Positions 1-9,880 of a stretch of DNA of 59,118 bases are shown in pieces. The stretch is from Roridomyces roridus (taxonomy: Eukaryota; Basidiomycota; Agaricomycetes; Agaricales; Mycenaceae). Under the pieces are notes generated by a model that saw nothing but the letters and a program-made list of their open reading frames with translations, was not told where the DNA came from and ran no database searches. Every line of letters starts with the position of its first letter. The stretch's first letter is position 1. The stretch lies in NCBI GenBank assembly GCA_029378245.1, contig JARKIF010000190.1:1-59118 (forward strand). Direction: 5' to 3'. A program made the position numbers and the translations under genes.

Positions 1-848
1 AGAAGGTAACATCAGCCTTCCGGGATGGTGAAGCCGCTACCGCCGTTGGCACTTCGTCCGTGGCACCCTCAGGTATGTGGCACAACTTGATTATGCGGTT
101 TCTGAGAGAAAGGCAGCATCGACATCGGCCTTCCGGGATGTTGTGGCCGCTACCGGCGCCACTTCCTCCGTGGCGCTCCCAGGTATGTGGCAGAACTTGA
201 CTATGCATTTTCGTCTCATGGAGATGTTTCAGCAGCTGGCACTCCGAAATCAGAAACCAAGCCTCCCGAGTCAGGCGCCGGCACCGGCGCGCAAGGGAGT
301 GTGGATCGTCATGAAAACCATCACCACAACTACTACGTAGGACTCCGACTACTCGGACCCCAACGTCTTGCATCGGTGGATTCGAGTCTTTGCGTGGGGG
401 CTAACGAGAAGGCGCGGCAGGTGTTATACAGGGAGTGTGGGCTCGAGCCGCTCGCGAAGACGATGACGAAGAAGGAGACGATGAAGATGACGAAGAAGGA
501 GAAGGAGACGATGAAGACGAAGACTCGGACCAAGACGACTCGGATGACGATGACGAGAAAGAACTCCGCCGGGGGATTGATTTCCAGGAGGAGAACATCG
601 ATTCTTCTACTGAGAAATACGTCGGTGACGCCTACTACGAAAACCCCGCAGTACAGTGGAACGTACCACGTCCACGTCGAGGTGAAGACTTTGAGAATCC
701 GGTCGGCGCCAGCACCCGCGCTAGCGATCGGAAGGCTCGAAGAAGCGGAAGGTTGAGGAGGCCGGCGATGATTCCAGCCTCTAGATCTACAAGCCCCATT
801 ATTAGCAAACAAAGTTATAGACGAGCGCCAATGAATATTTTAATCTGA
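1..848 (+). CDS. 3' end of an unknown gene with an acidic tail (partial)
   Basis: The gene runs off the left edge and is not recognised. The clearest coding part is 421-848. It reads a highly acidic stretch (long runs of D and E from about 455 to 565), then a mixed segment with YVGDAYYENPAVQWNVP, and a basic end rich in R, S and K. Upstream, GTATGT donors at 73 and 183 and an acceptor near 231 suggest two introns; another probable intron runs from about 338 to 420 (branch-like GCTAAC, acceptor GCGGCAG). An acidic tail ahead of a basic C-terminus is common in nuclear or chromatin-associated proteins, but function cannot be assigned. The exact exon chain is uncertain because three frames are open over part of the region. 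Confidence 0.4.
9..207 (+). repeat. Imperfect tandem duplication of an exon plus its intron donor
   Basis: A unit of about 110-113 bp occurs twice. CCTTCCGGGATG is at 16 and 129, AGGTATGTGGCA at 71 and 181, and AACTTGATTATGC at 84 against AACTTGACTATGC at 194. Each copy contains the end of an apparent exon and a GTATGT splice donor, so the repeat duplicates an exon-intron unit. More copies may lie to the left of the window. Confidence 0.65.
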
Positions 849-923
849 AGTTGAACGAGTCGCCGGCTGTGATTTTGTATCATCGTGAGCGTTTGATGCG
901 GTCCTGGCTTGCTCTCAACCACC

Positions 924-1797
924 ATGTCCGAATCGCAAATTCTTCCACCTGAACTCGAACGCGAAATCTTTGAACTCGCGTATCGACTTGAGGCCATCGA
1001 CGCCCTGAACCTCAAATTGGTGGCCCAGCGCGTCCGAGTCTGGTCGGCTAGATTCACTCAGCTCTGGATCACTCTTACATGAATCCTTGCCCAGGATTGA
1101 CCTTCTTGTCTATGAAACGGTCAAACTCAAAACTCCCAAAGCTGCTACCAAATTCTTGCAAGCAGCCCGACAAAAGGAGCCCGCTTTCTTCACTGCCGTC
1201 AAAAATCTAACCTTTGTGTATCCTGTCTTGTCAACGCAGGCGGTGGAGATCATCTCTCTCTGCTCTGCCGTTCAGCAGCTTGCATGCTGGATCAACCATG
1301 ATGAGACGCCTCAACTACCTCTTCTCATTCGACAACTGCCACTCCGTCGCTTGTCCATCAAGCACGAGCACTTTGTAAACGTCCTCGCCGCGTCCGCGCT
1401 GGCATCCTCCCCCTGGACCTTGAACCTCACACATTTGGAACTCGTCTTTTGGCGGGAGGCGAACGACGGGCTGCGATTCACGCAGCAGCTCGTCCATGAT
1501 CTCTGCAAACTCCCTGAGCTGACACATGTAGCCCTGTCATTGGACTTCAAAGACGGCGTCCAAAAGGCACATGTGGACTTGATCACATCGGGCCTTCCGA
1601 ACCTTGCTGTGTTCATCATCCTAGTCAACGCCGATGATGACCTTTCGGGCAAATTTTCCGGTGGTTGTGTGGTCGAGATTTCAGAGGAATCGATGCCGGA
1701 TGCATTGGAGGCTTATTATTCGGAGGATAACAACTTGTGGGCTCGTGCTGAGCGGGTGATTGCTGCTCGGAACGCTACTGCGTCGCAGGGTAGCTAA
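924..1797 (+). CDS. F-box-like / LRR-type protein (Agaricomycete family)
   Basis: A 273-residue protein in two exons, 924-1042 and 1095-1797. The 52 bp intron is inferred because joining TG to G at its borders gives the continuous reading RVRVWIDLLVYETVKL. The start, MSESQILPPELEREIFELAY, matches the short F-box-like helix (PPELEREIFELA) that opens a large, fast-evolving family in mushroom genomes. The rest is a leucine-rich surface-type region without recognisable catalytic motifs. Such proteins are thought to be substrate adaptors for SCF ubiquitin ligases, but the target is unknown. A decayed copy of the 5' end follows at 1872, which shows local duplication. Confidence 0.7.
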
Positions 1798-1871
1798 TAG
1801 ACTTGTTGGCCCTTGCGCTCATTCATTGTTCATCATCAATTATTGATGCATCTCTCTTGCTCTTGACTCTC

Positions 1872-1975
1872 ATGTCAAGAATCCCGCTGGAACTGGAACG
1901 CGAGATTTTCGAGCCGAGCTGGCTTACAGACTGTACCAGTATCGGCCGTCACGACGATCAACTCCGCTGTCGGAG
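1872..1975 (+). pseudogene. Decayed 5' fragment of the upstream F-box-like gene
   Basis: The ATG at 1872 opens MSRIPLELEREIFE, nearly the same start as the gene at 924. The frame then shifts: a small insertion (the sequence reads GAGCCGAGCTGG) separates this from the continuation ELAYRLYQ in another frame, where the intact gene has ELAYRLEA. After about 100 bp no similarity is seen. It is a truncated, frameshifted relic of a tandem duplication. Confidence 0.6.
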
Positions 1976-3230
1976 TTAAATTATTATCTTGCTTCCCACC
2001 CCGTTGGACCACATATCCTGCACCCAACACGTACGCGGGCTTGCAGCCATGAGTTCTACCTGCCCTTTCCCTCGGATCCTCATTTCCAGCATAACCGACT
2101 TGCCCGTCCTGCAGCTCAGATACGTGGGTGATGCTCTCTGCTGGGCATCGGTTACTACTTTTCTTCGTCGCCGGATTCTTTGAAGTTCTCCCGACAAGCA
2201 TTCGGCAGCCCAACTTCGAGGGATGAATTGGCCGCCAATCCGTTACTACCGTGACTTTTCAACTCTCAACTAGTGCTTGCCCCCCTCGGTACCCGAAATG
2301 TGAAGCTATCTAAGGCTCAAGTACTGGCAAACCCAAGGCAAACCTCAACGATCCGCCGACGGCCAAACCCCGCTTTCCTGCTTCCGGAATCCCCGACACA
2401 ATTAATTCATGATTTTCTTCCGTGCCAAGCACAAGACTTCCATACCATACCAGCCAAGTGCGCTCGGCGTGCGAAGACATGGAGGGATCGTCGTGATCGC
2501 CGTTCGCGTGGTCCCTCTTGTCATTGAATTTAAACTCTTCCATCTTCTTCCATAATGCCATGACAAAATTCTGATTCCGCGGACGCCAGCCACGACATGG
2601 GTTGCTAGGACTCGAGTGCTCGGGCTGAGCGTTGGCCGAGCTCCTGGCATCGTGACCTGCACCTATTCACTCACCAACCCGAACCGGACCGAAGAACACC
2701 CATCCTCGGCAAATCGTCGTCGCCCGTGTCTGTCTCTCGTCGCACCTTACCACGCATGGCTCTGTCTCACTGGCATTTTCAATGATTCAATCCAATTCAA
2801 TCATTCACGAGTCTGACTCCCAGCCAATCCCGTCGTCCCGGAACCTGCTCCGGATGACCGATACGGAAATCTTTCGTTTTCGTTTCCCGCTCGTCGACTT
2901 GCCATCTTGTCAAGTTGTTCTCTTGGAAGCCCGAGTCTATTCATGCTCTGCATTCAGACGAGTGACAAGCACCCAAACCCCGGGGGCCGCAGAACGAGCA
3001 ACACATCTCCCGTTTCCTCCCCTTCTTTCTATCATCTTGCCAAGTTGTCGAATAGCCTCTACCGTACTCATACCCACATCTCCCAAGACACCAAGAAAGA
3101 AACACCAAACGAGACATAGCTATAGATGAGCGTACGATAACGGATAGTATATACGATATAGATTCAAGAGACAAAAAAAATGGTACAACTTCAAAATTCC
3201 ACTTCATTCGTTCAGTCCAAGCAAAAATTC
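1976..3230. other. Intergenic stretch, no gene recognised
   Basis: Open frames here are short, overlap on both strands and show no domain or splice pattern I can defend. The right end (about 3100-3230) would be the 3' flank of the minus-strand membrane protein. Confidence 0.4.
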
Positions 3231-3233
3231 ACC

Positions 3234-5014
3234 TCACCCATCCCCACCAAGCGGCGGCACCCAAGGCCACCCCGTATCATGCGCTTCACCGGGCCCAGAA
3301 GGCGCATGTCGTTCGCGATCGCCGGGAGTAGAATCCGAATCCTCTTGAGAATGCGAATCCGAAATCGAGACTCGCCGCTCATCTTCATCTTCCTGCTCCT
3401 CAAACCCATCATCGTACTCCAAAGGCGGAGCACTCGGCTCTCCAAAACCATCCTCGTCTTCACCTTCATCTTCCAGCGCTGGCGGTTCTCGTGCTCGCAA
3501 TCGCAGCGGAAGCCCAGTACTAGGACCCGCCTCTGCCCCTCCCTCATATTCCTCCTCCTCAAACGGCGGCGCGCTCGCCCACATCCTCCGACTGCCGCTC
3601 GATCCCTCCAAAAACTCTTCCTCATCTTCATCTTCAAACGGCGGAGCACTCGGCATGGGCAGCGCCGAATGAGGTGTACTCGGACCAGCTTCACCCTCCT
3701 CCTCATACACATACGAAGGAACGTCGACTTCCTCGTGCACAGCATACGCCCTCTCGAGCTCCATCTTCTCCCACAGAGCCGGTCGGGCACTAGGCGGTGG
3801 GGTAGCTGCGAAGACGATGCAGCCTCCTCCTCCTTGGGTGACTCTGGCGCCCATTCAAACTCAAGGTCATCTTCACTAGGCACAGCGCCTCGCTCAGACA
3901 GAGGAGACAAAGGCGGCGCAGACGCCCTGGCCGCAAGCTCCTCCAATATCGCCTTGTCGTCGGTGGCAAGATGTGCTCGGGGTGGTGGAGCTGGCGATGG
4001 CGTGTACGGCGGGTGGTCTTCCACCTCGCCCAAGTACGAATATGAATCCGAGTCGAGGAGATGGGCAGGGAGTTTGCCTGGATTGCGTGGTGGTGGTGGT
4101 TGAGCAGGAGATGGAGATGGAGGGCGGGGGTAAGCTGGTGGAGCTGGTGGTGGTGGAGGGTCGGATGATAAGTCCAGGCTGGAAGTCGAGGGCGAGTTGG
4201 AGGACAAGGATGGGAGGGTGTTTGTAGAGCGAGAGGAGGATGTAGTGGGAGTAGGGGAAGTCGAGCGGTGGGGGACAAGTGTCTCGACCGAGGCCTGCGG
4301 CGACCGGGCAGTCGTCGGCGTTTGTACGGCGGAAGATGACGAGAGATGGTGCGAGCGACGTCCTCCTCGGCGCTGCATTGCAAGGTAACGAGTATTTTCT
4401 CGCCAACGGGCACTTGCTCGGCTCATACTGTTGTACCACTTGCGCGCAGCAGCCGTCCCGTCCGACTTTTCCTTGTCTATATTCGAACTACGCTTTTTGT
4501 GTCGACGTTTCTCCACGTCAGAGCGACGTTGCTTCTGGCTGCGGAGGCGAAGAAAGTGGAAGCGAGTGAGGATGATGCAGATGGTGACTGCGAGGACCAC
4601 GGAGAGTGCGATGGTCAGCTTGACGCGCCCAGGGGTGGCTACACTCGGGCGCAGCCAGCCATCGGGGATAGACGAGGAGAACGCAGCGTCTTCCTCGCTC
4701 ATCACAGTCGCCGTTGGTGCTGCAGTGCAAGTCTGCAAGGAACAAGTCAATTAGGCCGAAATTCCCCGGAGTAGGTAAAAGTGACGGACGTCGCATATGG
4801 TAGATCCGACGAGGGTGTATGAGGGCATACGACGCCAGACACCATCGGTATCTGGACCGTATGGCGGGGGCACACGGTGTCGGGCGGTGTGGATCGTCGT
4901 GTCTATACCGCTGATGGTAGGAGGAGGCACTGGTGGCGGAGCAGCGTGGGTCGGGTAGGGTTTCAGGGCGGCGACGAGGGCAAGTAGTGATATCGCCTTG
5001 TCTGGCGAGAGCAT
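3234..5014 (-). CDS. Single-pass membrane protein with proline-rich acidic tail; one frameshift
   Basis: Not a recognised family. Exon 1 (5014-4790) starts with a signal peptide (MLSPDKAISLLALVAAL), followed by a short proline-rich outer segment with a cysteine. An intron at 4789-4733 (GTCCGT donor, TTGCAG acceptor) leads to exon 2, which adds a second Cys, a transmembrane helix (VKLTIALSVVLAVTICIILT) and a basic stop-transfer region. A long cytoplasmic Ser/Pro-rich tail follows, with repeated acidic motifs (SAPPFEDEDEEE, ASAPPFEEEEYE, SAPPLEYDD). Between about 3796 and 3822 coding jumps frame (EFEWAPESPKEEEAA to ARPALWEKMELERAY); the summed exon length is one base short of a multiple of three, consistent with one missing base. 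The topology resembles fungal sensor or adaptor proteins, but that is inference. Confidence 0.6.
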
Positions 5015-7562
5015 TCATGCCAAGGACAGTAGATAATCTGCAACTGCTCGCCAAGACCAGTCAGACCGCCGGGGGAGGGATGCAGACGTGGGGAACAACA
5101 ACCGTCAATACTCCTTATACCTGTCCCATATATTTTTACGACTTCTATTTTCGTTCCATCTCCCGTTTTTTTACTATCCCCGCAGGAATCCCTTTCCCGA
5201 CGGGCAGGACGATTGCAAAGCTCTTCAGAGACGAGGAGGAGGAGGGATCCAGTCAAAATTCGGACAAGTGTTTCTACGGCTACAGCTCGGTCGGTATCAG
5301 TATGGAAAAATTGACCTTGTGCGCCAAACAACCACTAAATGCGTCCACTTTCAATTCTTGTTGGATGGCGACACGCACGCAACCCACGCTCGGGACAGGC
5401 TGGATACCGGCGTTAGTATTTTTTTACTGCATCTATTTTCGGAGTTTCAACTTTTAGGGGAAAAAACGACCAGCCGGCGAGCCGAGTTCCAGAGTCATCG
5501 CAGGATGGTACATTCTCGAAAAATTACCCGGGTCCTTCTTTGCTCTGCTCCAACATTATTAGTTCTGTCCGCGGTCAAAATTGGCACCCCCACCCCACCT
5601 ATTTTCTTCTGCGGCGTTGTCGAATTGCAAGAATGCCCAACACTGCCTCCGGACCATACCATACCCAATACCCTGCAACCCATTCCATCTTTCTTCCATT
5701 TTTGTCCCTCTCTGCCCTATTCCCCATCCCGCGGTTCAATTGGGGCAAAGTGCCTTATTTTAGTGGTTGGTCGACGGTCGTGGGATGCAACGGTTGAAAC
5801 GGAGCCGCAATAAGTAGTCTTCTCGAAATACTTGTGTTACTGGATTGGAACGGCAGCCAAAAAAGACGGGTGCTTACGAAGAATACCCGGGAGCCAGACA
5901 GACAGGCAGCCCGGTGGCGTCCTTCATATCGCATCCCTCAGGCGAAAAAGTCGAGGCTGACGGCGGATGTATTAGGTGCAGGGCAGAATCAGTCGAGGGT
6001 ACGTAGTAGAGTAAGAAAGGAAGTTAATAGAGTCTTTAGGCTGAGACGAGACGAGATGAATTTAACCGTCGTCGGAGGTCCGAATGCGAGCCCGCCCTAG
6101 TGTCCATAATTAATGAATGAGTCTTGAGTCTTGATCCCCGCGCCTTGCACTGTGAGGATAGAACTGTATCAGAGGAAGAGGAGGAAGCGAGGATACAGAC
6201 CAACACACTCCAGCGAGCAGATATATGCTCTCTGCTGATAAGGAAAAGCGAAGCAAAGACTACATCGGGAAGAGAGATTCCCAAAGACAAAGATGGTGCA
6301 ATATTGGCTCCAGCCCGGATTAGCAGCCAACCCAAATCAGCGGACTCGGATCTGCCCCCCACGAAGCAAGAGTGAGCCACCGCCAGAGTACGAGTCCCAG
6401 TTGATTTCAAGTGCAGGCTACATAGGCATCCCAGTTGCTAAAGATTCAGAGTCGGTCGGGTCGAATCGGCGACCTGGGCCCTGGCTAGCTAGTAACCAGC
6501 CAAGGCTGTTTTCGGGTTGCGATCCTTCGGACAGGCCTAGACAACTTGTAAATCGATTCAAGCGCTCGGAGGCAGCGTAAAATTAGGTATACATGCCCAG
6601 GTCCCCGCGGATTCAAGTTCGAGGACTCGATCGAAGAAGGGAAGGGGTCTTGCTGGTTCCACTGAGGATATCTGGGTTGGGATCGGAAGTCTGGACCAGG
6701 TTGAAATGAAATGAAATGATCAGGCGGCAGGCCTCGGAGCGTTTGGATTCCGAGTGGTTCTTGGTGGGAGGCTTAGAGGTACGATTTGAACTTTGAACCT
6801 TTGAAGCGGCCCAGGTGCGAGGTCGGAGTCGAATTGAGGAGTGTGAACGTTAACGTTTGAAGGAGGGAGACCGACCGCGGAGATCTATAGTACTAGTCAC
6901 CAGAGAAGTCGATGGCGAGTCAGCTGCAGGGATTCAACCCAGTAAAGATACAACACGACACGCCCAAGGACTCGAGATCGACCGCGGACAGGAATACAAA
7001 TGGCAGCCACGACTGAGCTGGGCACCCGGCGATTCAGAAGAGGGGACTTCCGGCCGCCGCCGCCGCGGGCAACATCGGACGTTTGGGACCGGAGTACGGG
7101 CAAGTCGGTGATATGGGAAAACGGGATGGAATAGAGCCTGAGGCAAGTCCGAGGGAGAACGCTATTAAGAATGCGTGGGATGGTTGCGGTGGGATGCAAG
7201 ATTACAAACTCCGATGGCGGAGTTATCGGATTAGCGCTTGATGGCCGGACACAGCTTGGAGCTGCTCAAGGTAATATTCCGCAAAGGACATCCACTCGAC
7301 ATTCACTGAATACTTGACGCTTTTCGTTGCCAATATTAGTCCTCCTCCTCCTCGAGCTTTCATCGCGGACTCCGATTGCTCGTCATCTTAGTCGGTGACC
7401 ATCGTATCTGCTGCTGCGCACCGGCGTCCCTCTGTGTACTTGGAACTCGGGCATCCGCGACTCATCGAATTCGCTCTCAGCCAACGCCGGCGCCATCTCA
7501 CAATGAACTTGGATCGTTTAGGCAGCTTTTCAACATCAGCACTTATCGATGTATTGCTCTCT
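5015..7562. other. Long intergenic region, no gene recognised
   Basis: About 2.5 kb with only short overlapping frames. No TATA box paired with a credible open frame, no RNA gene and no clear repeat was seen. Its left part is the promoter of the minus-strand membrane protein starting at 5014. Confidence 0.4.
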
Positions 7563-8426
7563 CTACGACCCCAAACCATCCACTACATCGCGCACCGATG
7601 TACCATGAGGACCGGTGATAGTAGCAATCCTTCCAGAAGAATCAAGTTCCATCCGATATCCAACAGGCAAAAAAGCGTTGAATCCCCCGATGAGAAGAGG
7701 GCAACCATGGAAGAGTTGGCAGACGCGCTCTATGACGCCAGGGGTGTCAATTCTGTGGATTTTTTTGTTAAAACCTCAACAATAGAAGAGCTCATCAAGC
7801 AAAAAATACGCACTTTTGGGATTTAAAGTCCATCATCACATCCAGAAAGGTATCGTACACCTCTGGCTGGGTACTGTATTGGTTTCTGACCGCATCGAGG
7901 TAGCTCAAGGCATCGGCGACATTTAGTTTACCAGACCCACTCGCGGTGGGCTGTGCGGATCGAGAGACGGCGGGCTTGTGGGCGCCAGTTGGAACGTCGT
8001 CGACGAAGAACTGCGATAAATCGTGGGTTATCGTCTCCGTAGGGGTGGTGAGTGTAATGATCCCTTTGGTAGACCCGTCGATGTGATATCCGACAGGCAA
8101 AAAGGTGTTGAATCCCTCGATGAGACGAGGGGTACGATGAAAGAGCTGGCAAAGGCGCTCTACGACGTTTGGAGTGTCGATTCTGTGTCCGTCGTGAGTT
8201 ACGACTCTTTTCAACAAAGAGAATCAAGTAAACCAACGCACACTTGGTTTTTAAAGTCCATCATCACCTCGAGAAAGTGGTCATACACCTCTGGCTGGCC
8301 CTTGCATTGCTTCTTGACTTTCTCGAGGTAGCGCAGGGCATCAACAACATTTAGTGGAGGCTGTTGAATTGGGGCGGGCTGTACAGCAGACTGAGAGGCC
8401 GATGCAGACATGGTGGTCGATGTCAA
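7563..8426 (-). CDS. PAH-only mini-SIN3 protein A (two PAH1-like domains)
   Basis: A 247-residue protein in three exons, 8426-8242, 8182-7814 and 7752-7563, with introns of 59 and 61 bp using GTGCGT donors. It contains two complete paired amphipathic helix domains. The first spans [16 protein letters not shown] to [13 protein letters not shown]; the second spans [16 protein letters not shown] to [13 protein letters not shown]. Both resemble PAH1 of the nearby SIN3 more than PAH2. Each is split by an intron at the same place and phase as SIN3 PAH1 (after DFKSQ, before IDTP). The protein stops soon after the second PAH, so it lacks PAH3, the HDAC-interacting region and the C-terminal SIN3 domain. 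PAH domains bind short helices of transcription factors. I infer it could compete with SIN3 for such partners. An ATG at 8411 is an alternative start. Confidence 0.75.
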
Positions 8427-8440
8427 GTTTCAGATGACGT

Positions 8441-8645
8441 GCGCCGATCCTTTTCGCCCCTATATCATTTTCCCAATCCAATTGCCAACCAACAGCCAGG
8501 AATCTCCGCCGCAATAAAATCGTGTACTCCGTACTGATGCAGTAGGATAAATTCTCCGTCATGCAAATCATCTTTCGTGGTGCGGCAGACAAATCTGGAC
8601 CCTTTGTGGCGGTGTGATAAGGCGCCGATCATTTCGCCCCTATCT
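8441..8645. repeat. Duplicated promoter-proximal block upstream of mini-SIN3 A
   Basis: GCGCCGATCCTTTTCGCCCC at 8441-8460 recurs as GCGCCGATCATTTCGCCCC at 8622-8640, followed by TATATC and TATCTT respectively. The copies are about 181 bp apart and lie just upstream of the minus-strand gene starting at 8426. This may be a duplicated regulatory element or a trace of the gene's own duplication. Confidence 0.5.
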
Positions 8646-8816
8646 TTAGTTTTCGATCGACTCCGCGAAGAGGCCCGACCAACCATTGAGGCATGAATTT
8701 CTGCGCAAGTATTCTTGGAATTAGGATGAATACTACAGTAGGTCTACGGTTGCCTGTCTTCGCCGGCATGCCCACTTCACGATACGGCAGACTCTATGTG
8801 AACCAAATCTGAATCT

Positions 8817-9655
8817 TCAAGCTTCAAGAGGCGTGTTCAACTGTGCAAATTCGTCCACGAGATCCGGCGCGTCTTTGAACAGCTCTGCTACTTCTTTGTG
8901 GACTTGTGACTATAAAACATCAGCTCGAAGCATGATTACCGTGGATAGAAAGACATACAGAAGAACTAAGCCCCCTGAACCTAGCGCGCATGATTCGCAC
9001 AAGATGAATATATTTATTGGTACTGGGCTTTTTCCTCACGTACTGGCCCCGGCTTCGTGTTTTCCCCTTGGTTTTCAAGGCGTACCGCGCCTTGACCTTG
9101 TTCATGTATTGAACCGGCGCCGGCGAGTGGCTGACCCCAAGACCCAACCCGTCCTGCTGCACAGTCAGAGCGGGTTTGTCCCAGGCACCAAGGAATGGGA
9201 TAGGAGACGTGATGATATTCGGCTGGAGCGTAGGAACGCCGTCTGCGACACCGAGAAACTGAGAGGTATCGCGTGTGATGGAGGAGCCAGGAGTGATAAT
9301 AGTGATGGTCCTCTCAGGAGACGGATGCATGCGATATCCCTCAGGCAAAAAAGGGTTGAATGCCTCGATGAGATGAGGGCTGTGTCGAAAGAGGTGGGAG
9401 ATGCGCTGCATGGTTCCCAGGGTGTCGAGGCTGCCATGTCCAGTCAATTGAGAGCCTCTTCAAATAAAGAGACTCCACAACGCACCTGCCTCTGCTCAAT
9501 CTTTTGGAAATATCGAGGAACTCGGCGTAGACCTCGGTTCGGCGGTGCTTGAATTGGTTCTTGACTGCGAGTATGTACGCCACTGCTGGCTCCAGTTCTG
9601 TCTCATCTAGTTGACGTTGGCCTGGAGGGAGGTTTGTAGATTGGGTGGTCGACAT
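8817..9655 (-). CDS. PAH-only mini-SIN3 protein B (PAH1 plus degraded PAH2)
   Basis: Three exons, 9655-9486, 9430-8959 and 8909-8817, give 244 residues. The N-terminal PAH resembles SIN3 PAH1 (AVAYILAVKNQFKHRRTEVY, then MQRISHLFRHSPHLIEAFN and FLPEGYRM), again with an intron in the middle of the domain at the SIN3 position. A linker is recognisably that of SIN3 (PNIITSPIPFLG against [11 protein letters not shown]). Then VQYMNKVKARY matches the start of PAH2 ([11 protein letters not shown]), and the last exon gives SQVHKEVAELFKDAPDLVDEF (SIN3: [21 protein letters not shown]). The middle of PAH2 is replaced by unrelated basic sequence, so PAH2 is probably non-functional. All three exons join in frame. 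It could be a functional PAH1 module or a gene in early decay. Confidence 0.65.
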
Positions 9656-9880
9656 AGGGGGCGAGCACAACGACGGCGTGAGACAAGTTTGAGACAAGTA
9701 TCTGATGAGCGGATCGTGACGGCAACAACGGCCGCCGCGGTTCTCTCTTCCCCACACCACAGTCAAACGACCAAATCTGTTTCCCCTACCCTCCTAGGAA
9801 ATCCGCCGATCGAGTGGCTTCCTTCCTTCCGTCGTCGAAAAAGAGAGGCACAGATCGAGCGTGCACTATGGAGCTGCATC

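Noticed and set aside
435..848. Very long acidic run as evidence of a histone chaperone
   Set aside because: Acidic tails occur in many unrelated nuclear proteins, and no chaperone domain is visible in the part present.
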